Source: Zeugodacus cucurbitae (Eukaryota > Arthropoda > Insecta > Diptera > Tephritidae). Taken from it: a stretch of 64,000 nt of DNA. The notes beneath the pieces are model-generated. The model saw nothing but the letters and a program-made list of their open reading frames with translations. It was not told where the DNA came from and did not search any database. Position numbers and translations under genes: made by a program. This document shows, one piece after another, positions 51,905 through 62,841 of this stretch (the first letter of the stretch is position 1; each line of letters begins with the position of its first letter). Where the stretch lies: NCBI RefSeq assembly GCF_028554725.1, contig NC_071671.1:29078001-29142000 (forward strand), read 5' to 3'.

Positions 51905-52720
51905 GATGCGATATCAAACTAGCAAACGCAACAGACAAAAAATGCAAGTATATAAGGCATATTTGTAGTTTTAATTTAAAAAAATAATTTTTTAACAGGG
52001 AAAATTCTAAAAATAAACAAACAAACCCAACACAATTCGAAATTTTAATTAATTATATGAAAACACATTCGGAACTTTCCAAAGGACAGCTGAAAACTGT
52101 GGAAGCGAAAAATGCGAAATGTCTTAAAATGGAAAAAGGTAAAAAAGATTAATTATAAATGATTTTTGAAGCACATATTAATTAATTATTTAAAGGTTTG
52201 GTCGGATTATAAAACCCATTTGAAAGCAAAAATGCGGCGGAACAAGTCATTGCTCCTTAACACCGTTGGAGGAGCAGGTTAGTGAGCTTCTGGCAATGGA
52301 AATATCCGTCAGTGGAATAAGTGGCACTTTAGAATTTGGTGCCGCACAGTTAACGCAACCAAGTGACATCACAACCGACGAATTCCGACAGAATGAACCA
52401 ACGCCTGTGAAATGCCACATTGTTCACGTCGAAGAGTCGCTCCGCAAAAGAAAGATAGCCTTTTAAATAAGCAAGTGGATAACCAAATCTCATATCACAA
52501 AGGTTCATTAAAAGTGTTGTCTGAAATTAATGAAAACCTAAAGGTGATTTCAAAATGTATAAAAAAAACAGAAAATTTGTAAAAGGAAATATAAATTGGC
52601 TGTTGAAAAATTCGAACACAAAAAAAGGATTGATTTGGACAAAACAAAGCTAAAATTTGCAACATTAGAACTAAAAAAGCAAATGCTAGAAATTAAACGG
52701 CCCGACCAATAAAAATATGG
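51905..52720 (+). pseudogene. Harbinger-2 Myb/SANT-like gene remnant
   Basis: Pieces in several frames: NPTQFEILINYMKTHSELSK near 52027-52086, and after a short intron VWSDYKTHLKAKMRRNKSLL near 52198-52257. LEEQVSELLAMEISVSGISG (52266-52466 frame) and a helical Lys-rich end near 52620-52710 follow. The order matches the partner protein of Harbinger-1. Stops and shifts make it non-coding. Confidence 0.75.
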
Positions 52721-53039
52721 TATTTTAGTTATTGACATTGAAGTCTGTTACTTATTTTTTAATACTTACTGATAATTATTTATTTATTATATTAATAGTT
52801 TAAATGAATTGTTTTGATTTAAAAACTTTTTTTTTACTTTTTATTACATACATATATAATACTTACATATGTATATAGATATGTATACACATGTGCAAGA
52901 GACTAAAGCTTTATATCATTAATGTGAATTTTAATCAAAAAATGTGGAAATATGAAAAATTAAAAATTTACTTCATTAAATAGTGTTATATGTTTATAAA
53001 GTAATCACACTGTTTTTTATTTGATCCCTTAAACGTATT

Positions 53040-53920
53040 TCGTATTTCCTATGGTTTCAGTATAACTAGCATCGACTTCTTCAACTTCTATTGCTATATT
53101 GGCAGGTGATTAAACATTAAAAAGAGTGCAAATATTATGAAGAGCACAACATACGTTCAAAATTTGAACCACTTTTTCTGGGCCATAATGTAGTTCTCTA
53201 GCAGCTAAAAGGCATCTAAACCGCGCTTTTAATACTCCAAATACTCGTTCGATAAGGGATCTGACTTTTGATTTGTAGTTGTAGTAACTTTCAGTAGAGT
53301 TTTCAGCAGCATTTCTGTATGGAGTTAAAAGCCATGGCTCAAGCGGATATCCAGAGTCGCCTATAAGAAAAAAATTAAGTTAGCAAAATAATTGATGCAT
53401 ATAATAGCTAACGAGTAAAATTAAAGAATGTGTATATGCTCACCAAGAATGCGAATTCCTCTATTTCTCCATTCACATAGTTGGTTTTTAAATATTGGCG
53501 TTCGCTTGACAAATTCCACACATGTGAATCATGACACGCCCCAGCAAACCGACCGTTAACGGCATTTATCATCATCTTATGATCACATACATATCTAGGT
53601 TATGGAAACAATATTTATAAAAAACAAATATAAATTAAAAAACAATTGTCTTACCGCGTGGAGTTTTTAGCTCACTACTTATGCTATCCAACACATATTT
53701 GAATGAATCTTTGCTTAAGCGAAAGTTTTGCACAAAACTATTTACGAGTAGAAGCACAAACAATTTTAAAGAATCGCATTACACTTTATCATTCAAACTT
53801 ACCTTTTTTCACTAAGACTCATCACATTAGAATTGTCTCTAATAATTTACCGCTCAACTCGTTCATTGTTTGAGTTTTCCTCCCATAACACAACGGAATC
53901 CATATTCACAGCTTTTTTAT
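53040..53920 (-). pseudogene. Harbinger-2 transposase remnant
   Basis: Minus-strand pieces: MDSVVLWEENSNNERVER near 53900; FVQNFRLSKDSFKYVLDSI near 53690-53745; AGACHDSHVWNLSSERQYL (second catalytic Asp) near 53505-53560; GYPLEPWLLTPYRNA and SLIERVFGVLKARFRCLLA (catalytic Glu) near 53210-53350. The segment with the first Asp (DGTH) is deleted, so the protein would be inactive. Introns at about 53385-53450 and 53600-53650 are plausible. Confidence 0.85.
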
Positions 53921-54192
53921 TGATTTAAAATTACTTTTATTTATAAAACAATTCAAATTTAATTATGTTTGACTGTCAATTTTCTACACTTCTTCACTTT
54001 TCTGTTATTTATTTTGTTTTCATTCTCCTTCGTTTCGGTCAGTAATGTCAACTATACTGGAGATATGACAACGGGAAAACAGTTGCACTGTTTACAATGC
54101 AAAAGTGTTACAGAGTACCGATTGCCCTTCGCAACGCAATTCACTTTCGCAACGCATTGCTATTCGTAACGCCTTACAGAGTAACCCCCCAG

Positions 54193-54495
54193 TGCACCCA
54201 AATTAACTAGAATCTGTTGATAAATTCAAAGAAGCAAATTGAGTGTTGGCCTGTGTAATATAATTAAAATTCCTATTAATGATGTATGATTTAATCTCCT
54301 CTCGACCACTAATATAAATAAGGGTTATTTACAGTTACAGTAAGTACATAAAAATAACTATTGCTTCTTAGCACCCATGGTTAATTCATATTTTCTGTGT
54401 TCCATTTTACGTTTCTTATTTTTGGAATATGCTCTGTTAAAGACATTATTTTAGTAAATTAAACTACAAATATACCTTATTAACTTACATTTTTT
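54193..54495. repeat. Right flank of Harbinger-2, duplicate of 61859-61974 plus 62657-62840
   Basis: Contains 'gcaaattgagtgttggcctg' and 'ggttatttacag.tacagtaag', which occur in the same order in the copy at 61859-62840, where a foldback element separates them. Confidence 0.85.
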
Positions 54496-55201
54496 ATACT
54501 CTCGCAAACAAAATTTGGTATGAAGGATCGTATGAAGGGGCATATTTGGATGTAATTTTTTTGGGGAGGTGGGCGTGACTCCGCCCCCAAATAGGTTTTT
54601 TGAACATATCTCGGAAACCAATAGAGCTATATAAACCTAACTTTCTGCAGTCGTTTTTTTTAGCCACTTCTTAATACAGTCCAAAAATTAAGGAAATCGG
54701 ATAATAACCTTCCCATACGAAAGTTAGGTTGAAAATTACTAAAAGTGGCTTAACTCACTAACGAAAAACGTCAGAAACACTAAATTTCACATGAGAAATG
54801 GCAGATGGAGGCTGCACTCAAATTTTTGTACAAAATGGAAAATGGACGTGGCGTCGCCCACTTATGGGTCAAAAACCATATCTCAGGAACTACTCGACCG
54901 ATTTCAATGAAACTTGCTTCACAACCACGCCTACTCCCTATATACCAGAACTTTGAAGACGATCTGAATCGTTTACATTACAATATAGAAAGTAAGCACT
55001 AGTGAAGTTATCGGTGCAGAACTTTGCACAAATACTATGTTAATAGTATGGCAGCCCCTTTCTAAAAATCGCCGAAATCGGACCATAGGTTTTTAAGGCC
55101 CCATATATCGAACACGAGGACCTCGGTGCTTCTAACTTAATATTATGGTTTCCAACTTTCAATAGACTTTATACAATATATATGACGAATATGTGGGTCA
55201 A
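54496..55201 (+). repeat. Foldback-family copy
   Basis: From 'tatactctcgcaa' at 54496 through 'ggaggtgggcgtgactccgc', 'cccacttatgggtcaaaaacc' and 'aggttttt.aaggccccatat' to 'gacgaatatgtgggtcaa' near 55200. It lacks the outer CTTACTTGTT end. Confidence 0.75.
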
Positions 55202-55844
55202 TTTTGAAACTGTTTGAAAACCACAAAATATGACTTATTGTACCTTGGTCTAAAAGTATACGAAAATTAAGATCAATAGTTATTCACAAGGCAACAAAAC
55301 TATAGGGTTACCAAGCATTATTTATATTGTAATCTTTATAGTTTCCCTACAAGACGGAGCTAACCGTACACCACTACACATTCCAAATTTTTCAGTTTTT
55401 ACCAACACATACAAAATACCTACTTTTTTAGTTAAGTGGCAATCTCTGTAGTTGGAGTGGCAACATTCATTAACCCTAATTTGTATGTATAAGAGAGAGA
55501 TGCACGTACTACAATAAACCTTTCAAAAATTGCCGCCAAGGCTCCCATTCATTTGAAAAGTGAGTGGATTTACATAAGTGCGTATTAATAATTTGTTACT
55601 AATATTACAAAATATTTTGACAAAATGTAAACGAATTGTCTCTAAAATGACCCAAATTTTATATAGTAAAACAGTTTTATCTGGAAATCTAACTTTCCTT
55701 TCAAAAAATATAATCGAAGATTATAGCCTTTCAAAAAATATAATCGAAGACGTGAGTACATGTTCATTTTCACAGTACAGCAAATACATCTCAACTAAAG
55801 GGGAAATTCAAAGTGGTCTGTCGAATATTTAGACCACGTCAATA
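55202..55844. other. Unassigned sequence with a 30-bp tandem duplication
   Basis: At about 55698-55750 the segment CTTTCAAAAAATATAATCGA is repeated in tandem (unit about 30 bp). A stretch at 55760-55800 ('atgttcattttcacagtaca') recurs at 63622. No gene is recognised. Confidence 0.5.
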
Positions 55845-57317
55845 TGAATGTAAAACTTTAATCGGGTTTATCTCAAAATTTGAAGTCAGTGGACATGATT
55901 TCTTAAAAAGTTGTGAAGCGATTCTGTTGAAAAATTTCCAAACATCTTTATTACAACTATTTTTTTGAGTCAGTATATGGCGTAAATTTTACCACAAAAG
56001 TTAGTTTTTTTGTTTAAAATCTTTCAAAAATTCAATTTTTAATATTTTCTTTTTTCCTTCGTTCATTAACAAGAAATATTTTTGGTTTGTTTATTTGGAT
56101 GAACCAATCATGATTTATGATGCCCACGGCAAGAATGTTTTTTTGGCCACTTCATGGAAGATGAGGTACCAACGGCTGAGCTTTCGGAATTTGAAAATAT
56201 TAATTTCACAATATGTATCTTTAATATACTGAATAAAATATTAGGATGTATCTCCCTGGCAACCTAATATATGGTTGTATACATTAACAAACAATTATAA
56301 ATATACTCATGTTTTCAACCTCTGAAACTCACCTAACCCCATAAAGGATAATGCATATGTATGTGCACTTAAAGTTTTTCAAATATTTGAATATTTTTTT
56401 ATCCTTAAAGGAAAAACTGCAATAATTATATTATGTACTTGTAATCTATGTATCTATTAATGTACATATTAGTTTTTCGAATTTATTCTTAATTAATTAA
56501 ACAGTGTTGATTAGAAGTTTCGTTTTTTTCAACAATATTATTTGGTGGAATTAACCGAGGAAATTTAAAAGGAAATTTATTTTTGATGACATATATTTTG
56601 AACCAACTAAGCGGGAAAACCAATTAACCGAATCCAATTATCCGAGAAAATTTACGTGTTGTTTCATCTATACTAATATTATAAAGAAGGAAGGTTTGAT
56701 TTTTTGTTTGTTTGTCTCGAATAGGCTCCGAAACTACTGTACCGATTTGAAAAATTCTTTCACCGTTGGAAAGCTATACTATCCCTGAGTGACATAGGCT
56801 ATATTTAGTTAAAAAAAAATAGGGTTCCTTACCAAAACTCCGATAATGTAAAAAAAATACCAAAAAACTTTCTTTAATCGCGAATGCTGCGAAAACGATT
56901 GAAGATATAACAAAGTGATGTACTACAATTTTGTAGAACTTATCATTATCTACAAAAAACATCATATCTCTAACTATTATAGTTTTGTCACAATAAGCGA
57001 TTTTATATAAAAAAATTAATCAAAATATTACTCGAAAAGGCTCTTTATTTGTACCTTAGTATTAATCCTTATCGAAATAAATGATTTATTATTTATCGCT
57101 TCACCTTTATATAACTATTTGAATTATTAGATTCTGACAATCCATTCAAAAGATGTCACGAGTTAAAAATTTTGAAAAACATCCGCTCGCCGGCTAAACT
57201 ATGCGTTGTAGAGTTGTAGGCGTCACTCGGGCAGGAGGTACGGGAGGAGGGTTAAGATCACTCTCGTGTTCGGCTCCCTACTGAATGGTCGTGTGCGGAA
57301 TTAAAAAAAAAATTGTC

Positions 57318-57327
57318 GCTAGATAAT
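57318..57327. repeat. Target duplication of LINE L7, left copy
   Basis: GCTAGATAAT next to the AAG tail (reverse orientation); repeated at 60528-60537. Confidence 0.85.
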
Positions 57328-60300
57328 CTTCTTCTTCTTGACTGGCGTAGACACCGCTTACGCGGTTATAGCCGAGTCCAAAACAGCGCGCCACGCATCT
57401 CTCTTTCTGGCAGTTTGGCGCCAATTGGTTATTCCAAGCGAAGCCAGGTCCCTCTCCACCTGGTCCTTCCATCGGAGTGGAGGTCTCCCTCTTCCTCTGC
57501 TTCCACCAGCGGGTACTGCATCGAATACTTTCAGAGCTGGAGCACCTTCATCCATTCGAACAACATGTCCTAGCCAGCGTAGCCGCTGTTTTTTTATTCG
57601 CTTGACTATGTCTATGTCGTCGAATAACACATACAGCTCATCGTTCCATCGTCTGCGGTATTCGCCGTTGCCAATTCTTAAGGGACCATAAATCTTCCGC
57701 AAAACCTTTCTCTCGAAAACTCCTAGTGCCCTCTCATCGGATGTTGACATCGTCCACGATTCTGCACCGTAAAGTAGGACGGGAATGATGAGAGACTTGT
57801 AGAGTTTGGTTTTTGTTCGTCGAGAGAGGACTTTACTTTTCAATTGCCTACTTAGTCCATAGTAGCACCTGTTGGCAAGAGTGATTCTGCGTTGGATTTC
57901 CAGGCTGACATTGTTATTGCTGTTAATGCTGTAAGTGCAGGTAGACGAAATTATCTACAACTTCAAAGTTATGACTGTCAACAGTGACGTGGGAGCCAAG
58001 ACGCGAATGCGCTGACTGTTTGTTTGACGACAGGAGATATTACGTCTTGTCCTCGTTCACCACCAGACCCATACGTTTCGCTTCCTTATCCAGTCTGGAG
58101 AAAGCAGAACTAACGGCGCGGGTGTTGTTTCCAATGATATCGATATCATCGACGTACGCCAGTAGCTGTACACTCTTATAGAAGATTGTACCTTCTCTGT
58201 TTAGCTCTGCAGCTCGTATTATTTTCTCCAGCATCAGGTTAAAGAAATCACACGAGAGTGAGTCACCTTGTCTGAAACCTCGTCTGGTATCGAACGGCTC
58301 GGAGAGGTCCTTCCCGATCCTGACGGAGCTTTTGGTGTTGCTCAACGTCAGCTTACACAGCCGTATTAGTTTTGCGGGGATACCAAATTCAGACATCGCG
58401 GTCGATCCTATTTTCACGGGTCTTCTCCAAAATTTGGCGCATGGTGAATATCTGGTCCGTTGTTGATTTTCCAGATCTAAAGCCACACTGATAAGGTCCA
58501 ATCAGTTTGTTGACGGTGGGTTTTAGTCTTTCACACAATACGCTCGACAGAACCTTATACGCGATGTTGAGGAGGCTTATCCCACGGTAATTGGCGCAAA
58601 TTGTGGGGTCTCCCTTTTTGTGTATTGGGCAGAGTACACTGAGATTCCAATCGTCAGGCATGCTTTCTTCCGACCATATTCTGCAAAGAAGCTGATGCAA
58701 GCACCTTATCAGCTCTTCGCCGCCGTATTTGAATAGCTCGGCCGGTAATCCATCGGCACCCGCCGCCTTATTGTTCTTCAAGCGGGTAATTGCTATTCGA
58801 ATTTCTTCACGGTCGGGCAATGGAACATCTGCTCCATCGTCGTCGATTGGGGAATCGGGTTCGCCATCTCCTGGTGTTGTACTTTCACTGCCATTCAGCA
58901 GGCTGGAGAAGTGTTCCCTCCACAAACTCAGTATACTCTGGTCATCAATAACTAGATCACCTCTGGGGGTCCTACAGGAGTGCGCTCCGGTCTTGAAACC
59001 TTCAGTTAATCGCCGGATCTTTTCGTAAAATTTTCGAGCATTACCCCTGTCGGCCAGCTTGTCAAGCTCTTCATACTCACGCATTTCGGCCTCTTTCTTT
59101 TTTTGTCTGCAAATGCGTCGCGCTTCCCTCTTCAGCTCTCGGTATCTTTCCCATCCCGCTCGTGTTGCGGTCGATCGCAACATTGCGAGGTAGGCAGTCT
59201 GTTTTCTCTCCACTGCGAGACGACAATCCTCATCATACCAGCTGTTTTTTTGACTTTTCCGAAAACCAATGGTTTCGGTTGCAGCTGTTCGTAAGTAGTT
59301 TGATATGCCGTCCCACAGCTCCCTTATACCGAGATGCTGATGAGTGCTCTCAGAGAGCAGGAGTGCAAGTCGAGTAGAAAATCGTTCGGCTGTCGGTTGT
59401 GATTGCAGCTTCTCGATGTCGAACCTTCCTTGTGTTTGTTGACGTGTACGCTTTTCTACACAGAGGCGGGTGCGTATCTTAGCTGCTACAAGATAGTGGT
59501 CCGAGTCGATGTTGGGACCACGAAGCGTACGCACATCAAAAACACTGGAGACATGTCGTCCATCTATCACAACATGATCGATCTGGTTGCGAGTGGACAG
59601 CCAAGTAGCTTGATGGATTTTCTTATGCTGGAATCTAGTACTACAGACGACCATATTTCGGGCCCCGGCGAAGTCGATCAGCCTCAGACCGTTTGGTGAT
59701 GTTTCGTCATGGAGGCTGAATTTTCCGACTTTTGTGCCAAAGACACCTTCTTTACCCACCCTAGCGTTGAAATCGCCAAGCACGATTTTGACATCGTGGC
59801 GGGGGCAGCGCTCATAGGTACGTTCTAGGCGCTCATAGAAGGTATCTTTGATCACTTCGTCCTTCTCTTCCGTCGGGGCGTGGGCGCAAATCAGCGATAT
59901 GTTGAAGAACCTCGCTTTGATGCGGATTGTGGCTAGACGTTCATCCACCTGAGTGAATGCCAGGACTCGGCGACGTAGTCTCTCTCCCACCACAAATCCA
60001 ACACCAAATTTGCGCTCCTTTATATGGCCGCTGTAGTAGATGTCACAAGAACCCACCTTTTTCCGTCCTTGTCCCGTCCATCGCACTTCTTGGACGGCGG
60101 TGATGTCAGCCTTTCGTTGTATGAGGACATCAACCAGCTGGGCAGAGGGACCTTTTCAAATAAGGGTCCGGACATTTCAGGTGCATGCCCTTATTTCGTA
60201 GTCCTTTAAACGTTTGCAGTGGTCGTCATCAAAATTGGGGTCTCTCATCCGAGGCTGTTTTTTCTTTTTCATTGGGGGGTGTTTTTATGTGGTGGGTCCC

Positions 60301-60514
60301 AAACCCTACGCACAACCGCATAGGCGGGTTTCGCCTTCTCACTTTAGCTCGCCTCCAAACGGATGTCTGTTGGCTACCCAGAGGATACTTGGTCTAAGAC
60401 CGGAAGTCGTGAGCTGCTTGAGCCACATGTAAAAGAATCGTTCCTGGCCACTCCCAAGTGAATGACAGTCAGAAACTTTCCTCACTTACGTGAACTTCTA
60501 CATATGACTCCATC
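57328..60514 (-). pseudogene. RTE-type LINE copy L7 (nearly full length, subfamily A)
   Basis: Minus-strand copy from the AAG tail at 57328 to the 5' end GATGGAGTC at 60514. The main frame 60086-58389 covers the endonuclease (QEMRWTGQG region missing its first residues by frame, then LGDFNARVG, SDHYLVAAKIRTR) and the start of RT. A small deletion of about 60-70 bp at 58395-58410 (KTRENRID joined near AMSEFGIP) removes FVDFKAAFDS. The RT active site is YVDDIDII near 58150 rather than YADD. The C-terminus is at 57358-57843 and ends ITA. Very similar to the intact copy at 8260 but inactive by these changes. Confidence 0.93.
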
Positions 60515-60537
60515 CTCCAAATAATAAGCTAGATAAT
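60515..60537. repeat. Filler and right target duplication of LINE L7
   Basis: 13 bases (60515-60527) of unknown origin separate the LINE 5' end from the target duplication GCTAGATAAT (60528-60537). Extra bases at the 5' junction are known for LINE insertions. Confidence 0.75.
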
Positions 60538-60647
60538 AATATAAATAAAAAAATAATATTTTGAAGGTCGTCATTGTTGCTTTGTTAAAATATTTTTGTT
60601 ATTGTTCAATTGTATAAGGTTGTGTCGATAGCTCAAAACAATTTGTA

Positions 60648-60800
60648 ACAAATAAGGCAAGGCTAAGTTCGGGTCCAACCGAACATTTTATACCCTCGCA
60701 ATTTATTGATGAAATTTTATTAAGATAACACACAATTTGACCTATATATTCGGCATAAAGTCCAATAGAAAATCATCATATATAGTATATGAGGGCTGAT
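60648..60800 (-). repeat. Foldback-family terminus, long variant
   Basis: 'caaggctaagttcgggtcca' with 'accgaacattttataccctc' and 'gcataaagtccaatag', continuing 'atatgagggctgatgtaatt', matches the reverse complement of the window-start copy near 680-825 rather than the short variants. Confidence 0.7.
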
Positions 60801-60987
60801 GTAATTCCATAACCAATTTCACTCATTTTCACCACCAAGGTTAACGGGAATAGGGGCAACTTAGCACCTGTTAGAAGGCAAACAAACGGCACATACGGCC
60901 TTGAAATTACTCGTAAATTGCAAATGAACGAAACACCAGTCGGCAAAATCGCCAAAAATAGCGCTATAACTAAGATTTTCCAAATAT

Positions 60988-61206
60988 TCAAGAAGTCGCT
61001 GGAGGTACTGCATAGGACTTTAAAAGATCTTGATTGCCGATGAACGTTTTTGATGGAGCCAGGATTCTGTTAACAGGTGTTTTATGCCAGACTCTTCCAA
61101 TTATTCCTGGATCAACTCTTACTAATCGCATGCCTAAAATCATTTCATTTGTGGGGACACATAAAGAATCGCCAATTAACAACAAACATATGAGTTTTTG
61201 CAACAA
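60988..61206 (-). CDS. Unassigned 72-codon ORF inside the Helitron
   Basis: The minus-strand frame starts MLQKLICLLLIGDSLCVPT, signal-peptide-like, and continues GMRLVRVDPGIIGRVWHKTP, ending at a stop. No family is recognised. Its balanced composition compared with the AT-rich surroundings suggests it could be coding or derived from a coding exon. It lies in the 3' third of a Helitron, a class known to capture gene pieces. It may also be chance. Confidence 0.3.
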   Translation of the reverse strand: MLQKLICLLLIGDSLCVPTNEMILGMRLVRVDPGIIGRVWHKTPVNRILAPSKTFIGNQDLLKSYAVPPATS

Positions 61207-61469
61207 TATAAAATTGCGATTGTAGAAGCAGTTGGCAGTTGGATTGATAGCATTTCCAACAGATCTCTGTCACTTCATTGACTCGAAAGAGAAATTTTCC
61301 TGACATGAAACCTCAAAATGATAACCATAAATGACTGATTGAATGACCTATGTTGGTGGTAAAAAAAAGATATCGATGATCTTAATGCGACAATTTAGAA
61401 TTTCGGTCCAAGAGAGTTGACACAGCTACAAACCAGGATGACGTAGTCAATTATCCCAAACTATTTAAA

Positions 61470-61560
61470 ATTGCCTGTACTTTGCAATTAAAAGTAGTGT
61501 GAGTTGTCATCATGCTGCGTAACATAAATCAACCTCGAGTAATCAATATCGTCGCCGAAG
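61470..61560 (+). pseudogene. Helitron helicase trace
   Basis: Frame reading KLKVV, a stop, then VVIMLRNINQPRVINIVAEA. This matches the 'LLRN.N.P.LCNGTRL' block of Helitron helicases, also seen at 21320-21370. Orientation agrees with the Helitron ends. Confidence 0.75.
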
Positions 61561-61790
61561 CCAAGATTGGACCAACTTAATTTATTGTATACCTTAGCCA
61601 CAAAAACGTGTGGCCGGGTCTGCTAGTATGTTATATTTTATGTCCGATAACACCGTTCAATTATACGGGGAAACCAATTAACCATAGGGTCAATTAAACG
61701 AAAAGTGCTGTATATATTTTATGTTCCAATAATAAAGAAAGCTCATTTGTGTTGTATTTATTTTTTCATGTCATAAGTTAAGTGGAGGGT

Positions 61791-61974
61791 TTAAAAAAGC
61801 TATATCATGAAAACTAGAGCTGAAAGAGACAAACTGATTACAGATTTAAATTCAGCGCGCCCAAATTAACTATAATCAGTTGATAAAGAAGCAAATTGAG
61901 TGTTGGCCTGCGTAATATAATTAAAATTCCTATTAATGATATATGGCTTAATCTCTTCTTGACTACTAATATAA
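61791..61974. repeat. Uninterrupted target copy of Harbinger-2 (left part)
   Basis: Equivalent to 51660-51726 joined directly to 54193 onward: 'aaattcagcgcgcccaaatt' here against 'gaattcag' and 'cagtgcacccaaatt' at the filled site. It shows the site before Harbinger-2 insertion. Confidence 0.88.
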
Positions 61975-62656
61975 CAAGTAAGGTAGGGCTAAGTTCGGGT
62001 GTAACCGAACATTGTATACTTTCGCAATTTATTTATTTAACTTAATTAATATTATATAATACACAATTTGACCCACATATTCGTCATATATATTGTATAA
62101 AGTCCATTGAAAGTTGGAAACCCTAATATTAAGTTAGAATCAGCGAGGTCCTCATGTTCGATATATGGGGCCTTGAAAAGCTATGGTCCGATTTTGGCGA
62201 TTTTTAGAATGAGGCTGTCACACTATAAACTTAGTATTTGTGCAAAGTTCTGCATCGATATCTTTACTAGTGCTTAATTTATATATTGTAAAGTAAACGA
62301 TTCAGATCGTCTTCAAAGTTCTGGTATATAGGAAGTAGGCGTGGTTGTGAAGCGATTTTGCCAATTTTCATAACATATTATTGGGAGGTTAGGAAACTAT
62401 TACAAACCAAGTTTCATTGAAATCGATCGAGTAGTTCCTGAGATATGGTTTTTGACCCATAAGTGGGCGACGCCACACCCATTTTCCATTTTGTAAAAAC
62501 AACTTCCATTTTGCAGCTTCCCTCTGCCATTTCTTATGTGAAATTTAGTTTCTGAAGTTTTTCGTTAGTGAGTTAACCCACTTTTAGTAATTTTCAACCT
62601 AAACTTTGTATGGGAGGTAGGCGTGGTTATTATCCGATTTCAATTATTTTCGAGAG
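61975..62656 (-). repeat. Foldback-family copy inserted in the duplicate
   Basis: Begins ACAAGTAAGGTAGGGCTAAG and ends 'cgagagagtataaa'. The surrounding sequence is continuous in the other copy (54310-54320, 'ctaatataaataaggg'), so this is an insertion of about 680 bp. Confidence 0.85.
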
Positions 62657-62840
62657 AGTATAAAAAGGGTTATTTACAGCTACAGTAAGTACATAAAGAG
62701 AACTATTGCTTATTAGCTCCCATGGTTAATTCATAGTTTCTGTGTTTCATTTTACGTTTCTTATTTTTGGAATATGCTCTGTTGAAGACATTATTTTAGT
62801 AAATTAATCTACAAATATACCTTATTAGCATATATTTTTT
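62657..62840. repeat. Target duplicate (right part)
   Basis: 'gggttatttacagctacag' to 'caaatataccttattagc', matching 54318-54490. Confidence 0.85.
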
Positions 62841-62841
62841 A

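Larger units (their letters stand above)
51727..54189. mobile_element. PIF/Harbinger transposon 2 (decayed)
   Basis: About 2.46 kb with inverted ends GGGGGTTACTCTGTAAGGCG (51727) and its complement (ending 54189), and a 3-bp duplication CAG (51724-51726, 54190-54192). The boundaries are confirmed by the uninterrupted copy of the target at 61791-62841. It contains a plus-strand Myb/SANT-like remnant and a minus-strand transposase remnant, the same arrangement as Harbinger-1, but its ends and proteins are different, so it is a separate family. Confidence 0.88.
56667..61626 (+). mobile_element. Helitron with complete ends, carrying a LINE
   Basis: Starts TCTATACTAATATTATAAAG after an A and ends CTAG followed by T, the classic Helitron boundaries at an A^T site. 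A hairpin GCCACA-AAAACG-TGTGGC (61596-61614 or so) stands 8 bases before the CTAG. The flanks belong to one MITE, which proves the insertion. It is 4960 bp including LINE L7. Coding content is reduced to a helicase trace near the 3' end. A 5' leader with 'ctccgaaactactgtaccga' is typical of insect Helitrons. Confidence 0.9.
55845..61710. mobile_element. MITE 2, second copy, split by a Helitron
   Basis: 55845-56666 and 61627-61710 together match the reverse complement of 48360-49244 in order, for example 'ggttcatccaactcaac' against 'tggatgaaccaatcatgatt', and near the end 'caattaaacgaaaagtgctg', which is the terminal TIR followed by TA. The left end is truncated. Everything between 56667 and 61626 is an insertion. 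Confidence 0.85.
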
